Positions 7,849-15,357 of a DNA stretch of 46,538 nucleotides are shown piece after piece. Every line of letters starts with the position of its first letter. Within the stretch, counting starts at the first letter, position 1. The notes beneath the pieces were generated by a model. It was not told the origin of the DNA, made no database searches, and saw only the letters and a list, made by a program, of their open reading frames with translations. Source of the DNA: an uncultured Porphyromonadaceae bacterium (GTDB lineage Bacteria > Bacteroidota > Bacteroidia > Bacteroidales > Muribaculaceae); NCBI GenBank assembly GCA_947174915.1, contig CAMWKV010000002.1, positions 1 to 46,538 on the forward strand. The letters run 5' to 3'. A program made the position numbers and the translations under genes.

Positions 7849-9111
7849 ATGAGCGAAAGAATATTGCTTTGTTTGGCGCATATGTCGGGCAAGGAGCTGG
7901 ATTTTATCAAGGAGGCCTTCGACCAGAACTGGGTAGTGCCTCTGGGTCCGAATGTGAATGGTTTTGAGGCTGATCTCGAGGCTTTTGTCAACGAGCGCGT
8001 TGTCTGCGAACCGCTCCAAAAGAAGGTCGTGGCTCTGTCTGCCGGTACTGCTGCCGTACATCTTGCTCTGATAGCTTGTGGCGTAGGATCCGGAGATGAG
8101 GTGCTTGTGCAGTCGTTCACGTTCTGCGCGTCAAGTCATCCGGTGACATATCTTGGGGCGACGCCCGTATTCGTTGACTCCGAACCGGAGTCCTGGAACA
8201 TGGATCCCGACCTTCTCGAAGAGGCCATCAAGGACCGCATCGCCAAGACCGGAAAGAAGCCCAAGGCTATTATTCCGGTTGCACTCTATGGTATGCCCTA
8301 TAAGATTGACCGTATAATGGAGATTGCGGACAGGTATGAGATCCCTGTCATTGAGGATGCAGCAGAAGGTTTCGGCTCGCGGTATAAGGGGCAAGTTCTC
8401 GGTACTTTCGGTCGCTATGGTGTGCTTTCTTTCAACGGTAACAAGATGATAACTACCTCGGGAGGCGGTGCTCTAATCTGCCCCGACGCTGAGGCTGCCC
8501 GCGAAGTGTTGTGGTACGCTACCCAGGCTCGCGAGAGTTATCCATATTACCAGCACGAAGCGATAGGCTATAACTATCGAATGTCCAACATCTGCGCCGG
8601 CATAGGTCGCGGCCAGATGACTATTCTCGACGAGCATATCGCTCATCATAAGCATGTGCAGGCTCTCTACGAGGAGTTGCTTCGTGATGTAGAAGGTATC
8701 ACCATGCACACTAATCCCGGACCCGACTACGATTCCAACTTCTGGCTCTGTACCGCTACGCTTGCGCCGGAGCTTAGAGTCAAGGGTCAGGAGAATGCCT
8801 ACAAGAAAGTGATTACCGGAGCCGTAGGTGGGGCAGCCGGTGTGACACATGCCGCTGGCTCCGCTGTTACCGATTGCCAGCCGAACGACAACGTGGAAGC
8901 TCTCCGTGTCGCCCTCGATGCTGCTAACATTGAGTCGCGTCCGTTGTGGAAACCTATGCACAAGCAGCCGGTGTATCGCCATAACCCGGCCTACGTCAAC
9001 GGCGTCAGCGAAGCTCTTTTCGCCACCGGCATCTGCCTCCCTGCCGGGCCTTATGTCACCGACGAACAAGTTCGCTACATTGTCGACACAATCAAATCCT
9101 CTCTTCTTTGA
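7849..9111 (+). CDS. DegT/DnrJ/EryC1/StrS PLP aminotransferase, PglE-like
   Basis: This 420-aa PLP enzyme probably aminates the 4-keto carbon of a UDP-4-keto-6-deoxy sugar. The PLP lysine is K199 in SFNGNKMITTSGGG. VEDAAEGFGSRYKG (about 168-181) holds the Asp that contacts the PLP ring nitrogen, and LSAGTAAVHLAL binds the phosphate. It is longer than the usual 370-390 aa because of a Gly/Ala/Val-rich insertion at about 325-350, before the conserved ESRPLWKPMH region. The 4,6-dehydratase (PglF) that would supply the keto sugar is not in the window. This is the last gene of the operon and a strong hairpin follows. Confidence 0.9.
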   Translation: MSERILLCLAHMSGKELDFIKEAFDQNWVVPLGPNVNGFEADLEAFVNERVVCEPLQKKVVALSAGTAAVHLALIACGVGSGDEVLVQSFTFCASSHPVTYLGATPVFVDSEPESWNMDPDLLEEAIKDRIAKTGKKPKAIIPVALYGMPYKIDRIMEIADRYEIPVIEDAAEGFGSRYKGQVLGTFGRYGVLSFNGNKMITTSGGGALICPDAEAAREVLWYATQARESYPYYQHEAIGYNYRMSNICAGIGRGQMTILDEHIAHHKHVQALYEELLRDVEGITMHTNPGPDYDSNFWLCTATLAPELRVKGQENAYKKVITGAVGGAAGVTHAAGSAVTDCQPNDNVEALRVALDAANIESRPLWKPMHKQPVYRHNPAYVNGVSEALFATGICLPAGPYVTDEQVRYIVDTIKSSLL

Positions 9112-9145
9112 TTTTAGACTGAATCATAAGCAAACAGCTGATTAT

Positions 9146-9194
9146 TAACAAACGAGGTGCGCCGAAGGAATTGCTTGGCGCACCTCGTTTGTTA
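9146..9194 (+). terminator. Rho-independent-like terminator ending the polysaccharide operon
   Basis: An 18-bp perfect inverted repeat (9146-9163 with 9177-9194) encloses a 13-base loop. The core arm is aaacgaggtgcgcc and the complement is ggcgcacctcgttt. It lies 34 bases after the aminotransferase stop. The outer A/T pairs provide the U-rich 3' side of the transcript, although no long T run follows. Confidence 0.8.
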
Positions 9195-9270
9195 TGTGTT
9201 GTTATTCGTCGGACGACGTACGGAACCAAATGGCGAACCAATCAGCCTAAGTGGGACTGGGAGTCTGCGT

Positions 9271-9301
9271 TTTGCCGTTTTATGCGAATTTGCTAACTTT
9301 G
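9271..9301 (+). promoter_or_regulatory. Bacteroidetes-type promoter for the beta-lactamase gene
   Basis: A -33 element TTTG (9271-9274) and a -7 element TAACTTTG (9294-9301) are separated by 19 bases, a full match to the Bacteroidetes primary sigma consensus. The expected transcript start is about ten bases before the ATG at 9319, so the leader is very short. Confidence 0.75.
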
Positions 9302-9318
9302 CTCAAAATCTTTTGAAA

Positions 9319-10287
9319 ATGAAATCCATCCTACTTACCATAATTGTCGCACTTGTGGCTGCTTCGCTTGCTATGGCACAGGTCGTTACCCGGAGTGAGG
9401 CAGAGCCGAATGTCTATAAGGCTGTAGACCATCGTCTGAGTACATCGAATCTTAGCCGTCTGGAGGACGATATCCGCAAATATGCAGAAGATAAAGATGC
9501 GCGTATCGGTGTGGCTGTCATTGTCAATCACACTGATACGGTGGCTTATAACGGTCAGCGCGACTTCCCTATGATGAGCGTGTTTAAATTTCCTCTGTCA
9601 CTCGCCGTAGCTCAATGGGTTGACTCTCGCGGTGCTTCGCTGAACGATTCCATAGCTGTCCGCCCTGAATTTATGAGGGCCAATACCTACAGCCCCATGT
9701 TCGACAAGTATGGCAAAAGTTCTCCGACACTCCCTGTCAGTGAACTCGTCAACTGGTCACTCGTCTATAGCGACAATAATGCCTGCGATATCTTGCTCGA
9801 TCTTATCGGTGGTACCGCTGCCGCTGATTCTTTGTTGACCTCACTTTCTGTCGGTAAGGATATTACCATAGGCGCAACGGAGGCCGAGATGGATGCCGAC
9901 CATTATCTCATTTATCTCAATCGCTCAACGCCTGTAGCCATGGCAGTTCTATTCGATCATTTCGACCGCGAATTGCGCCACCGCTCAGCGAATTTCGGGA
10001 TGATTGCCACGATGCTTGAGCAGTGCAATACCGGTACAGACCGCCTGCCAGCAGCGCTCGACAGCAACGCGACCATCGGACACAAGACCGGAACCGGATT
10101 CACCACTGCCGAAGGACGTCTCACCGCCCTCAACGACTGCGGCTATATACGCTTGCCCGACGGGACGATATATTCCATCGCCATCTTCGTGGCCGATTCC
10201 GGTTACGACATGAACAGCACGGCAAAGATGATAGCCGATATTTCGCGTATCGTTCTCTCTGCTGTGCAGTCCGGAGCGGCCGAGTAG
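9319..10287 (+). CDS. Class A beta-lactamase, CfxA/CepA-like subgroup
   Basis: This is a 322-aa periplasmic serine beta-lactamase that hydrolyses beta-lactam rings. A signal peptide ends at about Ala20-Gln21. The catalytic motifs are Ser87-Val-Phe-Lys90, Ser151-Asp152-Asn153, an omega-loop TEAEM segment (187-191) carrying the general-base Glu, and Lys256-Thr-Gly258. TEAEM followed by YLNRSTP is typical of the A2 subgroup found in Bacteroidetes (CfxA, CepA, CblA). The frame is open upstream to 9157, but 9319 is chosen because the signal peptide begins there and the promoter lies just before it. Substrate spectrum cannot be read from sequence. No insertion sequence flanks it, so it looks chromosomal. 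Confidence 0.93.
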   Translation: MKSILLTIIVALVAASLAMAQVVTRSEAEPNVYKAVDHRLSTSNLSRLEDDIRKYAEDKDARIGVAVIVNHTDTVAYNGQRDFPMMSVFKFPLSLAVAQWVDSRGASLNDSIAVRPEFMRANTYSPMFDKYGKSSPTLPVSELVNWSLVYSDNNACDILLDLIGGTAAADSLLTSLSVGKDITIGATEAEMDADHYLIYLNRSTPVAMAVLFDHFDRELRHRSANFGMIATMLEQCNTGTDRLPAALDSNATIGHKTGTGFTTAEGRLTALNDCGYIRLPDGTIYSIAIFVADSGYDMNSTAKMIADISRIVLSAVQSGAAE

Positions 10288-10323
10288 GGTAAGACGCCGA
10301 TTTCCAATATTGGTAGCGCGGTC

Positions 10324-10890
10324 TTAGTTGCCCTGCTGGAGTGGAGTCATGTGGTAGCCGAGGGCATTGAGCTCCATAGCCATGCCGGCGAGGTAGAGCT
10401 GATGTAGAGCGGCAATGTAACAGCCTAAAGCCGCTTCCGTACCCGGTTCTACATGTTCGTGGCTCAACGTGCTGTACACACGCGATGCACATTCGGCCAC
10501 GAGCTCCGTAATCTTCTCGGCAGCTTCGCCGGCATAGCCCAGAATATCCTGCACCACCGCCTCGTCCATATTGTCGTAGCCACGACGGTCGCGGAGCTGC
10601 TCGTAGATATTTTTCTCCTTTGAGTATTTCTCCCAGTCGGTGTCCCAGTAGTATGCCATCGTCATGCCGATGAACATCATCCAACCGAGCGACACAACAG
10701 GATACTGCTGAAACTCGCGCGCTCCGTCGGGGAGATATTCGCGGGCTATCTCGCCCCAACGTTCTTCTACATCAGGACATTCGGGAACATGAGGGTCAAG
10801 AGCCTCTTTGCGCTGAAGGAATTCAGTGAGGTCCTTGCGCACCTTTTCTTCGAAATCCTTTACTATGCTTTTACTATCGTTAGTTTCCAT
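10324..10890 (-). CDS. Conserved hypothetical protein, not recognised
   Basis: This is a 188-aa, acidic, mostly helical protein with no signal peptide. I do not recognise a named family. Visible features are a charged N-terminal helix, a PECPDVEERWGEIAREYLPDG stretch split around a Trp, a hydrophobic GWMMFIGMTMAYYWDTDWEKY segment and an Ala-rich C-terminal helix. The hydrophobic segment contains acidic residues and need not be a membrane span. The start at 10890 (ATG, METND) is preferred over the in-frame ATG at 10923, which would add a Trp/Cys/Ile-rich leader unlike the rest. It is convergent with the beta-lactamase gene and downstream of the tRNA-Ser gene on the same strand. Confidence 0.7.
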   Translation of the reverse strand: METNDSKSIVKDFEEKVRKDLTEFLQRKEALDPHVPECPDVEERWGEIAREYLPDGAREFQQYPVVSLGWMMFIGMTMAYYWDTDWEKYSKEKNIYEQLRDRRGYDNMDEAVVQDILGYAGEAAEKITELVAECASRVYSTLSHEHVEPGTEAALGCYIAALHQLYLAGMAMELNALGYHMTPLQQGN

Positions 10891-10973
10891 AAGAATATTA
10901 TTTATGATACACCAATAGAACATCCGGCATCGCCGTATGGTTTATTGTCCCGAGATGCATCTAATTATAAAAA

Positions 10974-11005
10974 ATAAAAGTAGAGTGTTGAAACTCTACT
11001 TTTAT
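10974..11005 (-). terminator. Terminator downstream of tRNA-Ser
   Basis: A 13-bp perfect stem (arms 10974-10986 and 10993-11005, aaaagtagagt core) encloses a 6-base loop. On the minus strand it is followed by a T-rich tract. It sits 6 bases after the tRNA 3' end, so it reads as an intrinsic terminator. Confidence 0.8.
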
Positions 11006-11011
11006 CAGGTG

Positions 11012-11098
11012 CGGAGAGGACGAGATTCGAACTCGTGGTAGGATTGCTCCTACGTCAGTTTAGCAAACTGGTGGTTTCAGCCACTCACCCACCTCTCC
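11012..11098 (-). tRNA. tRNA-Ser (anticodon GCU)
   Basis: The 87-nt minus-strand sequence folds as a serine tRNA. The acceptor GGAGAGG pairs with CCTCTCC, with discriminator G. The anticodon loop is TTGCTAA (anticodon GCU, reading AGC/AGU). A long class II variable arm, GTAGGA-GCAA-TCCTAC, is present. The T arm contains GAGTTCGAATCTC. The 3' CCA is not encoded. The outermost anticodon-stem pair appears to be a C/A mismatch. Confidence 0.95.
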
Positions 11099-11111
11099 GG
11101 GTTTTGCACTG

Positions 11112-11143
11112 CAAAGTTAGCTCTTTTTGGCGGACCGGCCAAA
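11112..11143 (-). promoter_or_regulatory. Promoter of tRNA-Ser
   Basis: On the minus strand, TTTG (11143-11140) and TAACTTTG (11119-11112) are spaced by 20 bases, an exact Bacteroidetes consensus. The tRNA 5' end lies 13 bases after the -7 box, as expected for a short-leader stable RNA. Confidence 0.8.
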
Positions 11144-11242
11144 TTTTTGAGCAACTTTTTTGCTATGCGATGCAATTTTTTTGTTTAATACTCTTTAGGT
11201 TCGCTCGGATTATGTCAGAAAATACTCTGCAACTCGCTGATA

Positions 11243-11833
11243 TCAAACGGCCGGGACGAGTCGGAGCTCCTTGGCCATGCGACGCAGGTTCAGGATAGCG
11301 TAGCGCATGCGTCCGAGGGCAGTGTTGATGCTGACTCCGGTGAGCTCGGCAATTTCTTTGAACGACAGGTCGTTGTAGTAGCGCATGTTGAGGACTTCCT
11401 TCTGCACGTCGGGCAGGCGCTCGATGAGTGCGCGGATGTCGGCCTCGGTCTGAAGTTCGATGAGGCTGTCTTCGATATTTTTCTCTGACAGTTCACGACG
11501 GTTGAGGACATCGAGGTTGGCATCATCGGTCGATACGGCACCTTCGGCTTTCTCGGCGCGGAAGGAGTCGATAGCGAGGTTACGTGCTATACGGGTGACC
11601 CAGGCAGCAAACTTGCCCATGTCGTTGTAACGTCCTTGCTTAACGGTGGTGATTACCTTAATGAAGGTCTCCTGGAAGATATCGTCGGCAAGGTCCGAAT
11701 CACGGACTATCTGATATATGTAGTTGTAGAGCCTTGTCTTGTGACGGAGGAGCAGTCGGTCGAATGCTTCGTTGTCACCTGCGGCATAAGCGGCGATCAG
11801 TTGTTCGTCGTTAAGCTCTTTGATATTTCGCAT
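11243..11833 (-). CDS. ECF-type RNA polymerase sigma factor
   Basis: This is a 196-aa sigma-70 family protein with only regions 2 and 4, the ECF layout. Region 2 runs about 25-95 (YIYQIVRDSDLADDIFQETFIKV, then WVTRIARNLAIDSFR). Region 4 runs about 130-185 (LPDVQKEVLNMRYYNDLSFKEIAELTGVSINTALGRMRYA, a helix-turn-helix for the -35 element). A Ser/Asp-rich linker joins them. It would direct RNA polymerase to an alternative promoter set. No anti-sigma factor gene is adjacent, which differs from the common FecI/FecR pairs. A consensus housekeeping promoter about 107 bases upstream suggests constitutive transcription. Confidence 0.92.
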   Translation of the reverse strand: MRNIKELNDEQLIAAYAAGDNEAFDRLLLRHKTRLYNYIYQIVRDSDLADDIFQETFIKVITTVKQGRYNDMGKFAAWVTRIARNLAIDSFRAEKAEGAVSTDDANLDVLNRRELSEKNIEDSLIELQTEADIRALIERLPDVQKEVLNMRYYNDLSFKEIAELTGVSINTALGRMRYAILNLRRMAKELRLVPAV

Positions 11834-11939
11834 TTTCTATTCTTCTTTTAAGTTAGAGTAGAGCTGTGCAATAGGCGAAATGGGGTTTTTAGTGAATTAA
11901 TATTGTTAGTTCAGTATATGCCTCGTAGGCTTTGTAATA

Positions 11940-11971
11940 CAAAGATAGTAATTATTGCGTGAATGTGCAAA
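11940..11971 (-). promoter_or_regulatory. Promoter of the ECF sigma gene
   Basis: On the minus strand, TTTG (11971-11968) and TATCTTTG (11947-11940) are spaced by 20 bases. The predicted leader is about 100 nt, unusually long compared with the other promoters here, so post-transcriptional control is possible. I see no recognisable riboswitch in it. Confidence 0.75.
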
Positions 11972-12017
11972 TGTTTTCGCTCAGGATTTGCAATTTTTAA
12001 CGGGTAGATTACAATAA

Positions 12018-12045
12018 AGAGCCCCTGTACACGTACAGAGGCTCT
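12018..12045 (-). terminator. Terminator of the glycosidase/amidase operon
   Basis: Two 13-base arms (12018-12030 and 12033-12045) pair with a single G-U wobble when read on the minus strand. TTTATTG follows. It lies about 30 bases after the last amidase stop and closes the five-gene operon. Confidence 0.75.
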
Positions 12046-12074
12046 CTATGGGATTGTGTATGGGGTGTCTACAA

Positions 12075-14504
12075 TCAGCGGATAGCTACGCGGAGAGTTG
12101 CTTCGCGGCCGTCGGTGCTCTCGATATGGAGGAAGTAGACGCCTGCGCTGAGGGTAGTCACGTCAATGCTGGCGGCTTCGGTGGTGGCTACTGTTGCACC
12201 GGCAGCGTTGATGAGGGTCAGACGCGATACTTCTGCGGGAGCAGAAGCATTGATGACATCGGTGGCGGGGATGGGCCATGCCTGGAAGGCGGCGTCATCG
12301 GAGGCTACGGCGCTCACACCAGCGCTGTCAGAAACGCGGGTGATGTTGTCGATGATGAAGCTGCCGTTCTGAGTGATGGGGCTTGTGGTCTGTACCAGAC
12401 GCATGCCGGTGAGAACATAGGGGAAGCCGGCCTCGAGCATGTCGAGTTTCACCGTACGGTAGTTCCAGCCGCGGAAGTCGAGTTCGCCGAGGGAGGCAAC
12501 TTTCACATCAGTACCGGAGGTAAGGAGCACCTGGAGCTCGTGGCCGTTGAAGTCACCGTTGATGTGTACGCCGAGCTCGTCGCCGTTGTTGAAGATGACA
12601 GGTTCGCCATTGTACTTCCATGTAGCTACACCTTCGCGCTGGGATGCGAACTTGTAGTTCATCTTGGATGCACCGGTGCCGAAGAGGCTTTCCTTCGAGC
12701 GTATAGAGTTGGCGCTGCCACTGATACCCTTGCTGTCGTCGGCGCTGTAGCTGAACATTGCAGTGCTTGCTTCGAAGGTCTCTACAACCTCGGCATCCTT
12801 GCCGGCGTGAGTAGCGTCGATGGCAGTGAATGTGAGGCTGACGGTATTGCCGAGGGGCAGGTTGGTGCGGTCGCGGAGCTCACCATCGAGGGTTACGGTG
12901 TAGGTTTTGCCTTCCTCGAGGTCATCGTTGAGGGCATAGATGATGTTACCGAAACCATTGGAGAGTTTGTTGTAACCGGTGTTGCGGGTATTGATAGCAA
13001 GTTCTTTGCCGTTGCTGTCAGTCACCTTGAATGTGTCGAAGATAGTCTTGCTGTCAACGGTAGCGTCGAAGCGGAATTCGAGAGTGGGCGATGCCATGTG
13101 GATCTCGCCGCCGTCGGCGGGGAAGTTGGACAGAAGTTCAAGACGGTTGCGGTCGAGAGTGGTGAACTCGAACACGAGGTCTTCATTCATGCCGGGGTGC
13201 GAGTAGTTGGCATCTGTATGCTTTGCCGACTTGGCAATGGTGATAGTGTAGTGAGTGTTGCGCTCAAGTGAGAGAGCAGGGTGGAACTCTGCCTTGCGGT
13301 ACGAATCGGAGTAGGTGAAGTAGCCTTCGAGAGCGGGGTTGATGTTGAACGCTGCTTCGAAAGCTTCAACGTCTACGTCGGTGTTGAATTCGAACTTGAG
13401 AGTCTCCGAGCAGGATACGAGCTCACCTTCTGCCGCCTTGGGGCTGTAGGCAGTAATCTCGAAGGGGAATTCGCGCTTGAGAGTAAGAGGCATATCCTGA
13501 TAGGTCACCTCGTTGGCTGTTACGGTTACGGCCTTTTCGAGAGTGTAGTAGCCGTCGTGGCCGGCGCGTACGGTGTAGTTGCCGGGAGCGACGTTGCGGA
13601 ATACGAACGCGCCGTTGTACATATTGTCGGTGGTGCGTGTCTGTACTACATTGCCCTTGTCATCGACGAGTTCGATGGGCGAACCGTTGAGAGGAGCGTT
13701 GGCGTCGCGACCGAACATGGTGAAGTTGGCGGGCTGTACGAATTCGCGGAGGTTGTGGTCGTCATATACGATACCTGCCACGTTGCCGTTCACGAAGCGG
13801 TCTTCAGTGTCGTAGTACTCCATGATAGACTTCACGAAGTGCCATGCTTCGAGCCACAGCACGTCATCATTCATCAGACGGTGTGCTTCGGGACGGTGTT
13901 CGTGCATCGAACCTTCGGAGAGAAGGCCTACAACGTAGAGTGTGCGGAGTACACCGAGGCCACCCTGCCACATATTCTGGTAGAAGTCAAGGTCACCTAC
14001 CACATATTCTTTGTCGCGGGTCCAGATGGGCAGCTTGCTCGAGTAGAGATTCTTCCACATGATTTTGCTGAGCGTCACATTACCCTCATAGCGGGGTACG
14101 CCGATCTCATTCTCGCGATAGAGCATCAGAGGGGTGTTGACGTTCTCACCTGCGTTGGAGTGGATAGAGAAGAAAAGGTCTACGCCGAGGTTATTGGCTT
14201 CGGCAGCAATGCCTGACAGCGAACGGTCGTCGTCCTCGGTATTTTTGATACGCGAGAGGTAAGGCTTTGCTCCCAGCGAGTCGAGGATGTGGTACATGTG
14301 CAGACCTTTGTAGAGGTTACTGGTTGATTCCCAGTAGCCTGCAGTGTCATTGCGTTCGAAGGGGTAGATCTGTATGGGACGGTCGTTGCCGGTGTAGCCG
14401 CCGTGACCCGGATTGATGTAGATCTTAAGGTCGCTCATTTTCTTGGCCGAAGCACCGGTGGCAACGGCAACGATAGCGAGCAGAAGTATGAATATACGTT
14501 TCAT
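12075..14504 (-). CDS. Secreted N-acetylmuramoyl-L-alanine amidase with Ig-like domains and T9SS tail (copy 1)
   Basis: This 809-aa exported zinc amidase is expected to cut the bond between MurNAc and L-Ala of peptidoglycan. A signal peptide ends near Ala20. The Amidase_3 domain (about 25-240) keeps all expected residues: His34 (NPGHGG), Glu59 (YWES), His115 (FFSIHSN) and Glu197 (LLSEGS). A carboxypeptidase-regulatory-like domain (about 255-340) follows, then two SbsA/Big_5-type Ig-like domains (about 345-560) and a beta-sandwich (about 565-735). The last 70 residues form a T9SS type A sorting domain (AWPIPATD..., ending GVYFLHIESTDGREATLRV), which predicts export across the outer membrane. 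It is a paralogue of the 15358-17745 gene and shares a TGATG junction with the preceding propeller gene. Confidence 0.9.
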   Translation of the reverse strand: MKRIFILLLAIVAVATGASAKKMSDLKIYINPGHGGYTGNDRPIQIYPFERNDTAGYWESTSNLYKGLHMYHILDSLGAKPYLSRIKNTEDDDRSLSGIAAEANNLGVDLFFSIHSNAGENVNTPLMLYRENEIGVPRYEGNVTLSKIMWKNLYSSKLPIWTRDKEYVVGDLDFYQNMWQGGLGVLRTLYVVGLLSEGSMHEHRPEAHRLMNDDVLWLEAWHFVKSIMEYYDTEDRFVNGNVAGIVYDDHNLREFVQPANFTMFGRDANAPLNGSPIELVDDKGNVVQTRTTDNMYNGAFVFRNVAPGNYTVRAGHDGYYTLEKAVTVTANEVTYQDMPLTLKREFPFEITAYSPKAAEGELVSCSETLKFEFNTDVDVEAFEAAFNINPALEGYFTYSDSYRKAEFHPALSLERNTHYTITIAKSAKHTDANYSHPGMNEDLVFEFTTLDRNRLELLSNFPADGGEIHMASPTLEFRFDATVDSKTIFDTFKVTDSNGKELAINTRNTGYNKLSNGFGNIIYALNDDLEEGKTYTVTLDGELRDRTNLPLGNTVSLTFTAIDATHAGKDAEVVETFEASTAMFSYSADDSKGISGSANSIRSKESLFGTGASKMNYKFASQREGVATWKYNGEPVIFNNGDELGVHINGDFNGHELQVLLTSGTDVKVASLGELDFRGWNYRTVKLDMLEAGFPYVLTGMRLVQTTSPITQNGSFIIDNITRVSDSAGVSAVASDDAAFQAWPIPATDVINASAPAEVSRLTLINAAGATVATTEAASIDVTTLSAGVYFLHIESTDGREATLRVAIR

Positions 14505-15331
14505 CAGTCGTTAAGGTTGAAAATGAACATATTGCCTGTAACGTCGGCTACTACTACTGTGCCGTCGCCGGCAGCTGTGGCTTCGCCTACAAGCATATCT
14601 TCGGGTGTGAGATAAGTGATTTCGCCGGAACGGGTATCTACGGCCACGAGACGGGAGTCAAGGACCACATAGCCGTCATCGTGTGTGATGATGGCAACGA
14701 TAGTGTGCTCGCCGGCCCAGGTGGGGTTGTCGCCCTTGCGGAGCAGACGACGTGCGTTGGAGCCGTCGGCATCAGCGATGAAGACGCCCTTGAAGGGCTC
14801 GCTGAAAAGCAGTTGCTTATTGTCGGCCGAGAGAGAGGCCCAGAGATAGGAATGACTGTCGGCGATGGGATTGACGCTGACATCCTTGCCGTCGAGGCTC
14901 ACGCGGATAGTATTGTAGTCATCCACGGCATAGTTGCCGCCGCGGAAGGCTGCCATGTCCACCTTGTCGCGGCTCATGGGGCTCACCTTGTGCATGTTGC
15001 GGGTGTCGAAGGAGTAGGAACGTACGTCGCGGTAGAGCAGATTGTCCTTCATCTCGGCTGTGCGGTAATATACCGTACGGCTGTCGGTGGTGAACACAGG
15101 GTTGAAACCGGCAGCTGCACCGGCATCGATGAGCGATGTCTCGCCGGTGGCCATGTTCATAGCCTTGAGGCCATCATGTGTGTCGGTAGAGTAGAGCAGG
15201 GTGGTGCCATCGGGACTGAGGACGGGGTGATGTGCTCCTGCGGGGAGATTGAGCGGCTTTAATGGCAATTCACCATAGGCCCCTATTGCGAGACCTATGG
15301 TGAGTGCCGCTGCCAATAAGCGGTGTTTCAT
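14504..15331 (-). CDS. Exported TolB/PD40-like beta-propeller protein (copy 1)
   Basis: This 275-aa protein has a signal peptide (about 1-20) and PD40/WD40-like blades. LSPDGTTLLYSTDTHDG (about 39-55) and LSADNKQLLFSEPFKGVFIADADG are typical TolB-type repeats. It has no T9SS tail, so it probably stays in the periplasm or is held by a partner. It lies between two amidase genes, 26 bases after one and overlapping the next by 1 base (TGATG), which suggests that propeller and amidase work as a pair. It resembles the 17759-18652 protein in size, blade sequence and position. No catalytic residues are visible; a binding or scaffold role is inference. Confidence 0.8.
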   Translation of the reverse strand: MKHRLLAAALTIGLAIGAYGELPLKPLNLPAGAHHPVLSPDGTTLLYSTDTHDGLKAMNMATGETSLIDAGAAAGFNPVFTTDSRTVYYRTAEMKDNLLYRDVRSYSFDTRNMHKVSPMSRDKVDMAAFRGGNYAVDDYNTIRVSLDGKDVSVNPIADSHSYLWASLSADNKQLLFSEPFKGVFIADADGSNARRLLRKGDNPTWAGEHTIVAIITHDDGYVVLDSRLVAVDTRSGEITYLTPEDMLVGEATAAGDGTVVVADVTGNMFIFNLND

Positions 15332-15357
15332 TGTGATTGGCTATTGTTTACAGATAA

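Noticed and set aside
10290-10326. Imperfect hairpin between the beta-lactamase gene and the 188-aa gene
   Set aside because: Only six outer base pairs (taagac with gtctta) and a poorly paired interior; too weak to call a terminator.
11012-11098. tRNA-Ser as a possible integration site for a mobile island
   Set aside because: No integrase gene, no repeated tRNA 3' end and no phage or transposon genes are seen on either side.
12048-13271. A 407-codon plus-strand open frame opposite the first amidase
   Set aside because: It has no promoter, is rich in Cys, Gly and Val from reading the antisense of a GC-biased gene, and the minus-strand amidase is certain.
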